Origin: Flavobacteriales bacterium UBA7878
GTDB taxonomy: Bacteria; Bacteroidota; Bacteroidia; Flavobacteriales; Schleiferiaceae
NCBI GenBank assembly: GCA_002501205.1
Contig: DLRW01000043.1
Span: 62,001 to 126,000, forward strand
Length of the DNA stretch: 64,000 nt
Reading direction: 5' to 3'
This document shows, piece after piece, positions 26,095 through 35,018 of this stretch. A program made the position numbers and the translations under genes. How positions within the stretch are numbered: position 1 is the first letter of the stretch; each line of letters begins with the position of its first letter. The notes under the pieces are model-generated. The model was not told the DNA's origin. It saw only the letters and a program-made list of their open reading frames with translations, and did not search any database.

Positions 26095-28407
26095 ATGAGA
26101 ATTAGCTTAGGGCTGCTCTTCATTTTTGGCACCATTACCCTCTCTGCTCAGGTATCAAATAACCTTGGGGTTTGGGTCGATCATTTCCCTTATACCAAAT
26201 CGGTAGACATCGCCGAAAACGACGGTGTGGCCTATGTTGCCACCGAACAAGGTATGTATCGTTATGAGCTTGAAGATCGCAGCATTCACCGTGTTTCCAA
26301 GGTTAATGGTTTAAGTGATGTTGGCTTGAGCTGTATGGCCTATAGTGAGCAATTTGATCAATATTTTATTGGCTATGAAAATGGCACTCTCGATATTCTC
26401 GATGGGGATGAGATCATTAGTTTTCCCGATATCCGGCTTTCCGGAAATTACAGCGGATTAAAACGGATTAATCATATTCATGTGATGGATTCCGTGGCTT
26501 TCATCGCTACCGATTTTGGGATTGTAGCTTACGATATTGCCCAGGGATTGGTTCGAGAAGCGCCCTATATCATTGGCCCCGGAGGAGGTACTTTGGCCGT
26601 ATATCAGGTGGAGAATGATGATCAATATTTATACGCCGCTACTCCCGAAGGTTTGTACAGTGCCTCCCTTAATTCCGCCAAATTCTTTTTTGGCAATTGG
26701 TCGGTTGATCCCGCAATGGCGCGAGAGATTGATCACTTGGCTTATTTCGACGGCAAACTTTTCGTGAATCGCAATATTCCTCCGAATAATGATTCAATCT
26801 GGTATAAAGAGAATGGTAGCTGGACCTTTTTTCCAGCCAATGAAATTTCGGATAATCGGGATTTACGCGAATCGCGCGGGAATCTGGTTGTGGTCAATAA
26901 TTTTAGTGCCCGAGCCTATGATCCGGCTTTTCAAAGAGTAAAAAACTGGAACAGCACCACGGTAGGTGATACGGCCTTTTCGCCGGTAGCGGCTATAATG
27001 GGCAGTCGATCTGATAATTTCTGGATCGCCGATGCGGGCAGCGGTATTTACCAGGTATTTCAAATTTTCCCGCTCGAGGTGGTGCCTAATAGTCCGGCTA
27101 CTCGCAATGCTTTTCGCATTCAGCAAGATGAAGGAAGAATTTGGGTGGCCCCCGGTGGTTATGATGTGGTGGGTACCCCCGTGTTTAATAATGACGGTAT
27201 TTTTCACCTCGAAGGATTGAATTGGACCAATTATCCCAATGCCCTCTTTGGCTCTTTTAAAGACATTGTTGAGATTTTTCCGCATCCAACGGTAGAGAAT
27301 CATATCTACGCTTCCAGCTTTGGTAGTGGCTTATTGGAATTGGCGATTGATGGTGAAAGCGTCTCTATAGTACGCGAAATTAATGAGGCCACTACCGATG
27401 GCGCTATGCCTTCCATTAGTGGAAGTGGCGAACATCGGGTGGCAGATATGGATTTGGATGCCGATGGAAATATCTGGTTCAGCAATCCTTTAACCGATCG
27501 TCCTCTAGGGGTTATTCGTCCGGATGGAACGGTAGAATGTTATGGCCTGGGGGCCGCTGGTGCCGGTGCCAATGTGCTGAAATTGATGGTTACCTCGGGT
27601 GGTCAGGTTTGGCAACAGATTCGGAATAATGGAATTTTAGTGACTCGCCTGGAAGATGGAGTGCCTCAAGAAACGGTGCGTTTAGGAGCCAGTGAGGGAA
27701 GTGGGGACCTGCCTTCAGAGTCGGTTCTTTGCTTTGCTGAAGATCAGGATGGAGAGATTTGGATTGGTACGAATGAAGGCCTGGCCGTGCTGTTTAGCCC
27801 TGAGAATATCTTTGAACCCAATCGCAGTTATGATGCCTCGATCCTGGTAATTGATGAAGATGGCGATGGCAATGGTGAGCGCGTTTTAGGCTCGGAAGCC
27901 ATTAATGATATTGAAGTAGATGGCGCCAATAAAAAGTGGTTCGGAACCGCCAATAATGGAGTGTTCTACACCAATTCCAATGGCCGAACGCAATTGCAGC
28001 GCTTCAGTAAAACCAATAGCCCCTTGGCCAGCGACGTGATTTTGGATATTGAGATCGACGATCAAACTGGAATGGTGTATTTCGGAACGGATCAAGGAAT
28101 TGTATCCTATCAAGGTCAGGCTACGGCTGGGGAGAAAACCATGAGCGATGTATTTGCCTACCCTAATCCGGTAGAGCCCGGATACAGTGGTCCTATTTTA
28201 ATTCGAGGTCTGGTAACTAATGCGCAAGTAAAGATTACCGATGTGGAAGGAAATATCGTTTTCGAAACCGTGGCCGAAGGAGGTCAGGCAATTTGGGATG
28301 GTAAAAATTTCGATGGACTGAAGGTGGCCTCGGGAATTTATCTGGCTTTTATCAGTGATGATTTAGGTGTTAATACGGAGGTGGCCAAAATCATGATTTT
28401 GAATTAA
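26095..28407 (+). CDS. porZ: Type IX secretion system protein PorZ (two beta-propellers plus T9SS C-terminal domain)
   Basis: 770 residues. Signal peptide MRISLGLLFIFGTITLSAQ. The N-terminal LGVWVDHFPYTKSVDIAENDGVAYVATEQGMYRYE opens a two-component-regulator-type propeller. Further propeller blades follow (for example DQDGEIWIGTNEGLAVL), and the last 85 residues are a type A sorting domain (YPNPVEPGYSGPILIRGL ... GIYLAFISDD). PorZ is the surface component of the T9SS attachment complex that supplies anionic LPS to the sortase. The start is the ATG before the signal peptide; an open frame upstream to 25786 runs antisense through ricT and is not coding. It is divergent from ricT, and recO follows with a one-base overlap. 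Confidence 0.9.
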   Translation: MRISLGLLFIFGTITLSAQVSNNLGVWVDHFPYTKSVDIAENDGVAYVATEQGMYRYELEDRSIHRVSKVNGLSDVGLSCMAYSEQFDQYFIGYENGTLDILDGDEIISFPDIRLSGNYSGLKRINHIHVMDSVAFIATDFGIVAYDIAQGLVREAPYIIGPGGGTLAVYQVENDDQYLYAATPEGLYSASLNSAKFFFGNWSVDPAMAREIDHLAYFDGKLFVNRNIPPNNDSIWYKENGSWTFFPANEISDNRDLRESRGNLVVVNNFSARAYDPAFQRVKNWNSTTVGDTAFSPVAAIMGSRSDNFWIADAGSGIYQVFQIFPLEVVPNSPATRNAFRIQQDEGRIWVAPGGYDVVGTPVFNNDGIFHLEGLNWTNYPNALFGSFKDIVEIFPHPTVENHIYASSFGSGLLELAIDGESVSIVREINEATTDGAMPSISGSGEHRVADMDLDADGNIWFSNPLTDRPLGVIRPDGTVECYGLGAAGAGANVLKLMVTSGGQVWQQIRNNGILVTRLEDGVPQETVRLGASEGSGDLPSESVLCFAEDQDGEIWIGTNEGLAVLFSPENIFEPNRSYDASILVIDEDGDGNGERVLGSEAINDIEVDGANKKWFGTANNGVFYTNSNGRTQLQRFSKTNSPLASDVILDIEIDDQTGMVYFGTDQGIVSYQGQATAGEKTMSDVFAYPNPVEPGYSGPILIRGLVTNAQVKITDVEGNIVFETVAEGGQAIWDGKNFDGLKVASGIYLAFISDDLGVNTEVAKIMILN

Positions 28408-29132
28408 TGGCCGAGATTCGGGAAGGCATCGTATTAAGCAGTGTTCCCTACGGCGAAAGCCGCATAATTCTTAATCTTCTTACTCCTGATCTAGGCACGA
28501 TTGGCCTAATCGCGACCCTCTCAAAAAAGGGAAAAAGCGGTTTGAAAAAGGCCCATTTTCAGAACCTTCAGATTCTCGAAATTCAGCATGCTGAGCGGAA
28601 TAAAGGCGAATTGAAACGCCTCCAGGATGCGCGCATTCTCTATCCTTATCAGCAATTGTACTTTGATCCAGTTTTGTCCTGTATGGCGCTCTTCTTAGCA
28701 GAGTTTCTCTATAAGGTACTACGGGAAGAAGAAGGCCATCCTGAACTCTACCGATTTGTGCGGAAGGCCTTGATTCAATTGGATTCGGCCGAGGCGGGTT
28801 TGGCCAATTTCCATTTGGCCTTTTTAATGGATTTAAGTGCGCATTTAGGACTACGACCCCAATTGGAAGAAGGTTCTGCCCGATATTTCGACTTGCTACA
28901 TTCTCAGTTGAGTACTCAGCCTCCTGATCATCCGCACTTTATTGAAGAGGATGAATTGCAGATTTGGCGTGAACTACAGGCCAAAGGATTGGAAAATTAT
29001 GAAGAGCTAAGTATCAAAGGATCTGTCATCCGCCGCAAAGCCCTGGCGAGCTTAATTGATTATTACCGCCTGCATTTGCATGATTTTGGCGACTTGAAAT
29101 CTTTGGCGGTTTTACGCGAGGTGCTGGCCTAG
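28407..29132 (+). CDS. recO: DNA repair protein RecO
   Basis: 241 residues. The N-terminal OB fold reads REGIVLSSVPYGESRIILNLLTPDLGTIGLIA, the RecO pattern. A helical C-terminal domain follows, with CMALFLAEFLYKVLREEEGHPELY and MDLSAHLGLRP. With RecR it loads RecA onto SSB-coated single-stranded DNA in gap repair. The zinc-finger cysteines present in many RecO proteins are absent, which is usual in Bacteroidetes. It shares one base with porZ (TAATG) and its TAG stop overlaps the convergent gene's stop in a CTAG tetranucleotide. Confidence 0.93.
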   Translation: MAEIREGIVLSSVPYGESRIILNLLTPDLGTIGLIATLSKKGKSGLKKAHFQNLQILEIQHAERNKGELKRLQDARILYPYQQLYFDPVLSCMALFLAEFLYKVLREEEGHPELYRFVRKALIQLDSAEAGLANFHLAFLMDLSAHLGLRPQLEEGSARYFDLLHSQLSTQPPDHPHFIEEDELQIWRELQAKGLENYEELSIKGSVIRRKALASLIDYYRLHLHDFGDLKSLAVLREVLA

Positions 29133-30136
29133 AGGATTTCGAGATTGCGAATAATGCTCTCTAATTCGAAAAGACTCTTGCGTTTCTTTTTCTCCGGAGC
29201 CAGGATAAAGCTGTCGATGTAAATCAATCGATTATTCTCCTCATCGTAAATGGTATAGCTCACAAAGGGCCCCCCCATAATATCACCATGCGTTCGCCAC
29301 AGACCACGCGCTTCGATGCTAAAGCGTCCCTGCACTTCGGTAGGGTTTAGTTGCGGTTTTACCAAGTCCTCTGTAATCATATAGCTGCCGTCTCTTTGTC
29401 CGGGAACATAGAGTTTGGTAAGACTATCTCTGAGAGGGATAATATTATTTCCAATAATAGCTTCGTCTTCCGGTAAATCGCCTACATAAATGATAATGCC
29501 ATTATCGGCCAAAGTGGTGGTTTTCCAGTAAACTACTACATCATCGGTAGAAACCGACAGGGCAAAGTCTCTGGGGACATTCAATTTAAGATTATGCTTG
29601 CTGAAAAACTCCGGGTACTCCTTGTGAGTAAGCGGTTCCATCTTGGTATAGAGACGCTTTGACTCCAATGCGCTGATGCGGGCATCAATAGCTTCCGTTT
29701 GCTTAAGGGTTAATTTCCGTAAATCGAGTTCAGTAGGAGCGCTCAGATGCGTTACCATTTGGCCACGTGCCCATTTATCCATTTCGAATACCAGACTGCT
29801 GCTATCCGCTTTAGCATCTAAAAGCACAATATAGCGGGAGCGTTTAAGAAGGTCGCTGAATTCTTTAGGAGCCACCTGGCGCACAGTATAGCGCGGTTCG
29901 GGTTGTGGTAGGCCGTAAACCATGCCAATAAAATGTTCTTCGAAGGCTCTACCCGGACCACCGTTCCAAACCTTATCTTCAGCTACTACCAAGATATCCA
30001 GAATACCGCCATTAGCAGGAGGCAGGGTGTCATCGCTGAAGATCTTTTTTAAAACCGACTCTTCACCTTCGGGGCTTGAGCAGGAAATCGTTAAGCTAAG
30101 AGCAAGCAGGAAAAAGAGGCCGGTTTTCAGTTTCAT
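29129..30136 (-). CDS. DUF4837-family lipoprotein
   Basis: 335 residues with a lipoprotein signal MKLKTGLFFLLALSLTISC (Cys19). The mature part matches the DUF4837 family seen in Bacteroidetes: GGILDILVVAEDKVWNGGPG near the start, GEHFIGMVYGLPQPEPRYTVRQV-like sequence, and a C-terminal TEVQGRFSIEARGLWRTHGDIMGGPFVSY. Function unknown for the family. It starts four bases after mltD ends, and the pair is probably conserved in order, suggesting an envelope role. The lipidated protein should sit in the outer or inner membrane facing the periplasm. Confidence 0.82.
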   Translation of the reverse strand: MKLKTGLFFLLALSLTISCSSPEGEESVLKKIFSDDTLPPANGGILDILVVAEDKVWNGGPGRAFEEHFIGMVYGLPQPEPRYTVRQVAPKEFSDLLKRSRYIVLLDAKADSSSLVFEMDKWARGQMVTHLSAPTELDLRKLTLKQTEAIDARISALESKRLYTKMEPLTHKEYPEFFSKHNLKLNVPRDFALSVSTDDVVVYWKTTTLADNGIIIYVGDLPEDEAIIGNNIIPLRDSLTKLYVPGQRDGSYMITEDLVKPQLNPTEVQGRFSIEARGLWRTHGDIMGGPFVSYTIYDEENNRLIYIDSFILAPEKKKRKSLFELESIIRNLEIL

Positions 30137-30140
30137 AGAA

Positions 30141-31670
30141 TCAGCTTTGAGGGTAGATTTTTAAGGTCATTCCCACTTTCAGGCGTTTCGCATTATTGAT
30201 GCCATTCCACGACATGATATTCTGGGCACTTACCCCCGGATATTTGCGGGCAATGGAATAAAAGGTTTCGCCACTGCGCACCCGATACATCTCATACTTG
30301 CCATCAGTAGAAGTTTTGGTCTGCGTTCTGCTCCTCCTATTGTTGGATGCCACTGTGGAGCTGCTGGGCATGCGGCGCGGGTAAATGGTTAATCTTTGTC
30401 CAACGCGAATGGTATTGCCACGTAGGCCATTCCATCTGCGAATGCTACTTACACTTACGCCATATTTTTCAGCGATAGTTCCCAATACTTCACCACGGCG
30501 GACCTTATGGCGAATACGATCATTCATCTCTACTACGGCTGGTGCCGCAGTCTTATTTTTGGCAAAATCGTTTTCAGCAATGCTGTAAATCGAATCTTCA
30601 TTGGCAATAAACAAGCCCACCTTATCTGAAGGTAGAATGATATGATAAGTCTTATTCGAAACCTTGGGGATTACCTTATAACGATAAGCCGGGTTTAAGA
30701 AGAGTAATTCTTCTTCGTCCATGGCGATTAATTTCGAAAGTTGCTCAAAGCTTACTTTTTCGCGAATCACCACGGTATCGGTTGAGAAGAAAGAAGGTTT
30801 AATGTCGGTTGCGAAAAGCAAGTGTTCCTCATGATAATTCATGATGTAATTCACAGCAATAAAGGCTGGAACATAGCCCGCCGTTTCGCGAGGCAAAAAG
30901 GGGCGAATGGCCCAATAGTTAGTTTGCCCTCCGGAACGACGAATTGCTTTATTTACATTACCGGGACCAGAGTTATAGGCCGCCAGGGCCAGGTTCCAAT
31001 CGCCGAAAATATTGTACAAGGTGGTGAGGTAACGACAAGCGGCTTCTGTTGATTTGATGGGGTCGTGACGCTCATCAACATAGCTGTTCACGCTCAGGCC
31101 ATTCAATTTGCCGGTCGAATACATAAACTGCCATAAGCCAGCTGCTCCTACTCGCGAACGAGCGGTTGGATTTAAGGCCGACTCTACTACCGCCAGGTAT
31201 TTGAGCTCCAATGGCATATTATACTTATCCAAAGTTTGCTCAAAAAGCGGGAAATAGTAGCGAGCTAAGCCCAGCATGCGGCTTACTTGCTCGCGGCGTC
31301 TTTTACTGTAGAGATCGATAAAGGAGCGGACCACCGGATTGTAATCCAAATCCATCGGGCTTAGTGCGTCCAGTTCTTTAAGGCGCGCTTCATAGACCGA
31401 ATCATGCCAATCGGGTAATTCACCTTCGGCTAAAAAGTTGGAGTCGAGGGTACTAAATTCTTCGGCGGTAGCTTGAAAGAAATTGAGGTATAGTAAGGAG
31501 TCGAGGCGAGCCGCCACGGGATGATCCTTAAGATCAATAGCCTCAAGATCCAAGAACTGAGGCTTAATGATGGTATCGGTATCCTTATGTTCGCCACCGG
31601 GCTGAGTGGTACTGGCCGCCAATGGCAGAGTAGCCAATCCAAAACCCAGTGCAAGTAATTTAAGTTTCAT
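30141..31670 (-). CDS. Membrane-bound lytic murein transglycosylase D-like, two LysM domains
   Basis: 509 residues. Signal peptide MKLKLLALGFGLATLPLAAS. The SLT domain (about 130-280) has LKYLAVVESALNPTARS with the catalytic Glu, GAAGLWQFMYSTGK and ALAAYNSGPGNV, all conserved in MltD. LysM repeats at roughly 392-435 (HKVRRGEVLGTIAEKYGV) and 460-509 (YRVRSGETFYSIARKY) bind peptidoglycan. The enzyme cleaves the MurNAc-GlcNAc bond with 1,6-anhydro ring formation. ATG at MKLKLL is preferred over a GTG three codons upstream. It is in line with gatA (81-base gap) and the DUF4837 gene. Confidence 0.92.
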   Translation of the reverse strand: MKLKLLALGFGLATLPLAASTTQPGGEHKDTDTIIKPQFLDLEAIDLKDHPVAARLDSLLYLNFFQATAEEFSTLDSNFLAEGELPDWHDSVYEARLKELDALSPMDLDYNPVVRSFIDLYSKRRREQVSRMLGLARYYFPLFEQTLDKYNMPLELKYLAVVESALNPTARSRVGAAGLWQFMYSTGKLNGLSVNSYVDERHDPIKSTEAACRYLTTLYNIFGDWNLALAAYNSGPGNVNKAIRRSGGQTNYWAIRPFLPRETAGYVPAFIAVNYIMNYHEEHLLFATDIKPSFFSTDTVVIREKVSFEQLSKLIAMDEEELLFLNPAYRYKVIPKVSNKTYHIILPSDKVGLFIANEDSIYSIAENDFAKNKTAAPAVVEMNDRIRHKVRRGEVLGTIAEKYGVSVSSIRRWNGLRGNTIRVGQRLTIYPRRMPSSSTVASNNRRSRTQTKTSTDGKYEMYRVRSGETFYSIARKYPGVSAQNIMSWNGINNAKRLKVGMTLKIYPQS

Positions 31671-31751
31671 GTTCAGCACAGAAATATCTAAGGGAAAAAG
31701 GTAAGTGATTAAATGCCTTTCCCTGTAAGCATTTAACGAGGTTTTTAACCG

Positions 31752-33170
31752 CTAATTGTGAACTAATGTTTCCACAAAACGCAGCAAGTCGGCTTCTTGA
31801 TATTTAGCGGCCGAAAATTGCATTCCAAGCGGTAATCCATTGCTATGAGTTGCCAAAGGCAAGCTGATGGATGGAATTCCGGCGATGTTGGCGTGTACGG
31901 TAAAAATGTCTTCTAAATAAGCCTGAGTAGGATCATTTTGTTCTTGATCCAAGGCAAAAGCGGTATGCGGCGTAGTTGGGGAGAAAATTAAATCGTAGTC
32001 CTTAAAAAGAGCATCAGTTTTTTCTACCACCAAACGGCGGGTTTTTTGGGCCTTGCCATAATAGGCATCGTAATATCCGCTGCTTAATACGAAAGTACCC
32101 AGCAGAATACGGCGTTTAACCTCGGGACCAAAACCTTCGGTACGCGAAAGCTTATAGGTGCTTTCCAAATCATGGGCATTAGCGCTGCGGTAACCGTAAT
32201 GGATACCATCGTAGCGAGCCAAATTAGAACTGGCTTCGGCGGTGGTAAGGATATAATAGACCGGTACCATATAGTCGAGCAGCGGGAAATCCACAGCTTC
32301 CACCGTATGACCTTCTGCCTTTAGCTTTTCAATAATGGCCTCGGAAGCTTTGCGTACTTCGGGATCGAGATGATCAGATTCCATGACATTGCGGAAATAG
32401 GCAATGCGTTTTTTACCGGGCTCTGGGGCCGATTGAACGGACTCTACCTCACGCTTACTTACCGTATTATCATACTTATCGGCACCGGCCATTACTTCGT
32501 AAAGCAGGGCGATATCCTCTACCGAGCGGGCAAAGGGACCAATTTGATCGAAGCTGGAGGCAAAGGCAATTAAGCCATGACGAGAAATCCGTCCATAGCT
32601 GGGCTTAAAGCCATAAATGCCGGTAAAGCTGGCGGGCTGGCGAATTGATCCACCGGTATCACTACCCAGGGAGGCCAAACATAGGCCTGCTGCTACAGCA
32701 GAAGCTGAACCACCGGAACTTCCGCCCGGAACCTTGGTAGTGTCGAGTGGGTTTTTAACCGGTCCATAGGCACTAAAGCGGTTGGAGGAACCCATTGCGA
32801 ATTCATCGCAATTGAGTCGACCAATAATAATCGCATCCTCAGCCAAAAGTCTTTCGACTACCGTGGCAGAGAACAGGGATTGAAAACCTTCCAAAATTTT
32901 GGAAGCGGCCGAAACCTTATGGTCTTTGTAAACAATATTATCCTTGATTCCGATTACCATCCCCGCGAGCTTGCCCGCAGTGCCGTGTTGCAATTTGGCG
33001 TCAATTACCGTGGCCCGGGCGCGAGCGTCGTGGGCATAAACTTCCAAAAAGGCGTTCAAATCCTGATGCGCCTCAATTTTCTCCAGGTAATTTTCTACAA
33101 GCTGTACGCAGCTGATGGATTTTGATTCCAGGTCGGACTGGATTTCGGTCAGCTTCCGGTAATCTTTCAA
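31752..33170 (-). CDS. gatA: Asp-tRNA(Asn)/Glu-tRNA(Gln) amidotransferase subunit A
   Basis: 472 residues, an amidase-signature enzyme. The Ser-cisSer-Lys triad is complete: Lys76 in IGIKDNI, Ser151 in PGGSSGGSASA and Ser175 in GSDTGGSIRQPA, with the same spacing as in characterised GatA. Subunit A makes ammonia from glutamine for amidation of mischarged tRNA by GatB. SFTGIYGFKPSYGRISRHG and TSSFDQIGPFARSVEDIALL are also diagnostic. gatB and gatC are not in this window, which is common outside Firmicutes. It follows tatA by ten bases. Confidence 0.95.
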   Translation of the reverse strand: MKDYRKLTEIQSDLESKSISCVQLVENYLEKIEAHQDLNAFLEVYAHDARARATVIDAKLQHGTAGKLAGMVIGIKDNIVYKDHKVSAASKILEGFQSLFSATVVERLLAEDAIIIGRLNCDEFAMGSSNRFSAYGPVKNPLDTTKVPGGSSGGSASAVAAGLCLASLGSDTGGSIRQPASFTGIYGFKPSYGRISRHGLIAFASSFDQIGPFARSVEDIALLYEVMAGADKYDNTVSKREVESVQSAPEPGKKRIAYFRNVMESDHLDPEVRKASEAIIEKLKAEGHTVEAVDFPLLDYMVPVYYILTTAEASSNLARYDGIHYGYRSANAHDLESTYKLSRTEGFGPEVKRRILLGTFVLSSGYYDAYYGKAQKTRRLVVEKTDALFKDYDLIFSPTTPHTAFALDQEQNDPTQAYLEDIFTVHANIAGIPSISLPLATHSNGLPLGMQFSAAKYQEADLLRFVETLVHN

Positions 33171-33180
33171 GGTATTGACT

Positions 33181-33372
33181 TTAGGATTTTTTCTCTGGCG
33201 ATTCTTCTTTATCGTCTTCTTTCACAGCATCTTTAAACTCCTTAATGCCGCCTCCCAGGCCGCGCATTAATTCAGGAATTTTACGTCCGCCAAAAAGGAG
33301 CAGTACCAGGGCAACAATCAGAATAATTTGCCAGGGACCTACAAATCCTAAAAACAGGCTTGCCATCGTCAT
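33181..33372 (-). CDS. tatA: Sec-independent translocase component TatA/E
   Basis: 63 residues. MTMASLFLGFVGPWQIILIVALVLLLFGGRKIPELMRGLGGGIKEF shows the single N-terminal helix, the FGGRKIPEL hinge and the amphipathic helix of TatA, followed by an acidic Lys/Glu/Asp tail. TatA forms the pore for folded Tat substrates. A longer frame begins at 33420, but that would start upstream of the TACCTTTG -7 box, so the inner ATG is chosen; the ATG two codons later is equally possible. tatC is not in this window. Confidence 0.92.
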   Translation of the reverse strand: MTMASLFLGFVGPWQIILIVALVLLLFGGRKIPELMRGLGGGIKEFKDAVKEDDKEESPEKKS

Positions 33373-33395
33373 TGTATCATGAATTAAATGAGCCG

Positions 33396-33403
33396 CAAAG
33401 GTA
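33396..33403 (-). promoter_or_regulatory. -7 promoter box of tatA-gatA
   Basis: TACCTTTG on the minus strand is an exact TAnnTTTG match, 24 bases before the chosen tatA start. It excludes the longer start further upstream. Confidence 0.5.
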
Positions 33404-33516
33404 TAAATTAAACGGCCCATTGGGGCGGCTTTCCAAGATCAGTATTTCGCCCTCAAAGATTTAGGGGGCCAGAGGCCTTAAACACAATAAAACCTGTGCA
33501 TACCTCGTCAATATCG

Positions 33517-33523
33517 TATCTTG
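33517..33523 (+). promoter_or_regulatory. -7-like promoter box before the ABC ATPase gene
   Basis: TATCTTG, one T short of the consensus, with G 20 bases before the ATG. It is divergent from the tatA promoter within the same 170-base interval. Confidence 0.4.
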
Positions 33524-33542
33524 CCAAACCAGAATCTAGAAC

Positions 33543-34238
33543 ATGGAAGAGATCATCAAGCTTCGCCAGATCAAGCGTGACTTTCCCCTTGGAAGTCAGG
33601 TGGTGAAAGTGCTGAAAGGCATTGATCTGGATGTGCGTCGCAATGAATATGTGGCTTTAATGGGCCCATCAGGATCCGGAAAATCGACCCTGATGAATTT
33701 ATTGGGCTGCCTCGATACACCCACCAGCGGCGAATACTGGCTAAACGGAAAGGATGTAAGTAAAATGACTGATAATGAGCTGGCCGAAGTGCGCAACTCA
33801 GAGATCGGTTTTGTTTTTCAAACCTTTAACCTTTTGCCGCGTAGTACTGCGCTCGAGAATGTGGCTTTGCCCTTGGTATATGCCGGAGCTAGTACCACCG
33901 ATCGTCAGGCTCGGGCCGAAGAAGTTCTAAACTCCGTAGGTCTAAGTGATCGAATGGATCACCGTCCTAATCAGCTCAGTGGAGGGCAGCGTCAAAGGGT
34001 TGCTGTGGCCAGAGCCCTGGTTAATCATCCCTCTATTATTTTGGCGGATGAACCTACTGGAAACCTCGATTCCAAAACCTCAGTAGAAATTATGAAGCTC
34101 TTTAGCGATATCCACGCTCAAGGGAATACCGTAATTCTGGTAACGCATGAGGAGGACATTGCTCAGCACGCACATCGCATTATTCGTTTGCGCGATGGTA
34201 TGATCGAATCCGACGAAAAGAACGAACATGGATCTTAA
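33543..34238 (+). CDS. ABC transporter ATPase (MacB/LolD family)
   Basis: 231 residues, a single ABC domain: Walker A GPSGSGKST (Lys47), Q-loop VFQTFNLLPRSTALEN, signature LSGGQRQRVAVARAL, Walker B IILADEPTGNLD and switch His in VTHEEDI. The SKMTDNELAEVRNSEIGFVFQ region is typical of the MacB/LolD/FtsE-like group that serves MacB-type permeases in lipoprotein release or efflux. No permease gene follows; instead the SDR gene overlaps its end by 11 bases. So the partner must be elsewhere. Confidence 0.88.
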   Translation: MEEIIKLRQIKRDFPLGSQVVKVLKGIDLDVRRNEYVALMGPSGSGKSTLMNLLGCLDTPTSGEYWLNGKDVSKMTDNELAEVRNSEIGFVFQTFNLLPRSTALENVALPLVYAGASTTDRQARAEEVLNSVGLSDRMDHRPNQLSGGQRQRVAVARALVNHPSIILADEPTGNLDSKTSVEIMKLFSDIHAQGNTVILVTHEEDIAQHAHRIIRLRDGMIESDEKNEHGS

Positions 34239-35016
34239 TCTTAGTGGTAAAAAAGCCCTGATCTGCGGCAGCAGTGACGGTATTGGTAAAGCGGCAGCCG
34301 AAGAAATTGCCCGCATGGGAGCTAGTGTAACCTTATTGGCTCGCAATCCTGAAAAACTTGAAAAAGTAAAATCTCAACTCAGCACTGCGCATGGTCAACA
34401 ACACCAAATTTTGGTGGCCGACTTTGATGATTTAGTAGGTCTCGAATCTGAGTTAAGCGCACATCTGCGCGCTGGAAACGATTACAATATCCTCGTCAAT
34501 AATAGTGGTGGACCGCCCGCCGGACCTGCGCATAAAGCCGGTTTGGAAGAATATGTTACCGCTTTTCGCCGCCATTTATTAGCCAATCAGTTAATTAGTC
34601 AGGCCCTTTTGGAGGGAATGCGTAAAAGCGGATATGGACGAATCATAAATGTGATTTCCACGTCCGTAAAAGCACCTTTACCGAATTTGGGAGTTAGTAA
34701 TACTATTCGTGGAGCAGTGGCCAATTGGTCTAAAACTTTGAGCCGCGAATTAGGTCCCGATGGTATTACCGTAAACAATGTTTTACCCGGAGCCACAGAA
34801 ACCCTGCGCTTAACTTCCATTATCAGCAATAAAGCTCAAAAAACCGGAAAGAGTGAAGCGGAGGTTTCGGCTGAAATGACTTCCGAAATTCCCTTAGCAC
34901 GTTTCGCCAAGCCCGAGGAAGTGGCCAATGCTATTGCATTTCTAGCCTCTCCTTCTGCTGCCTATATCAGTGGTATTAATGTACCGGTAGACGGTGGTCG
35001 TACGCCAAACTTATAA
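34228..35016 (+). CDS. SDR-family protein lacking the catalytic Tyr and Lys
   Basis: 262 residues, Rossmann fold. The cofactor loop is CGSSDGIG (Gly14-Gly20) and the central motif is NNSGG (91-95) instead of NNAG. Ser144 of the catalytic tetrad is present in NVISTS, but 13 residues on, where Tyr is expected, stands Ser157 (VSNTIRGAV), and Arg161 replaces Lys. The C-terminal IPLARFAKPEEVANAIAFLAS and GINVPVDGGRT are ordinary SDR features. From recall, a BKR-like SDR subgroup with this VSN-x-x-R pattern exists and is reported not to match the classical tetrad. It may not catalyse a classical carbonyl reduction. Followed three bases later by the aldehyde dehydrogenase gene. Confidence 0.85.
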   Translation: MDLNLSGKKALICGSSDGIGKAAAEEIARMGASVTLLARNPEKLEKVKSQLSTAHGQQHQILVADFDDLVGLESELSAHLRAGNDYNILVNNSGGPPAGPAHKAGLEEYVTAFRRHLLANQLISQALLEGMRKSGYGRIINVISTSVKAPLPNLGVSNTIRGAVANWSKTLSRELGPDGITVNNVLPGATETLRLTSIISNKAQKTGKSEAEVSAEMTSEIPLARFAKPEEVANAIAFLASPSAAYISGINVPVDGGRTPNL

Positions 35017-35018
35017 GG

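Noticed and set aside
26863..27303. 146-codon minus-strand frame inside porZ
   Set aside because: Antisense shadow; composition follows the porZ codons.
33373..33420. Longer TatA start
   Set aside because: It would place the start upstream of the TACCTTTG -7 box and adds an untypical tail before the membrane helix.
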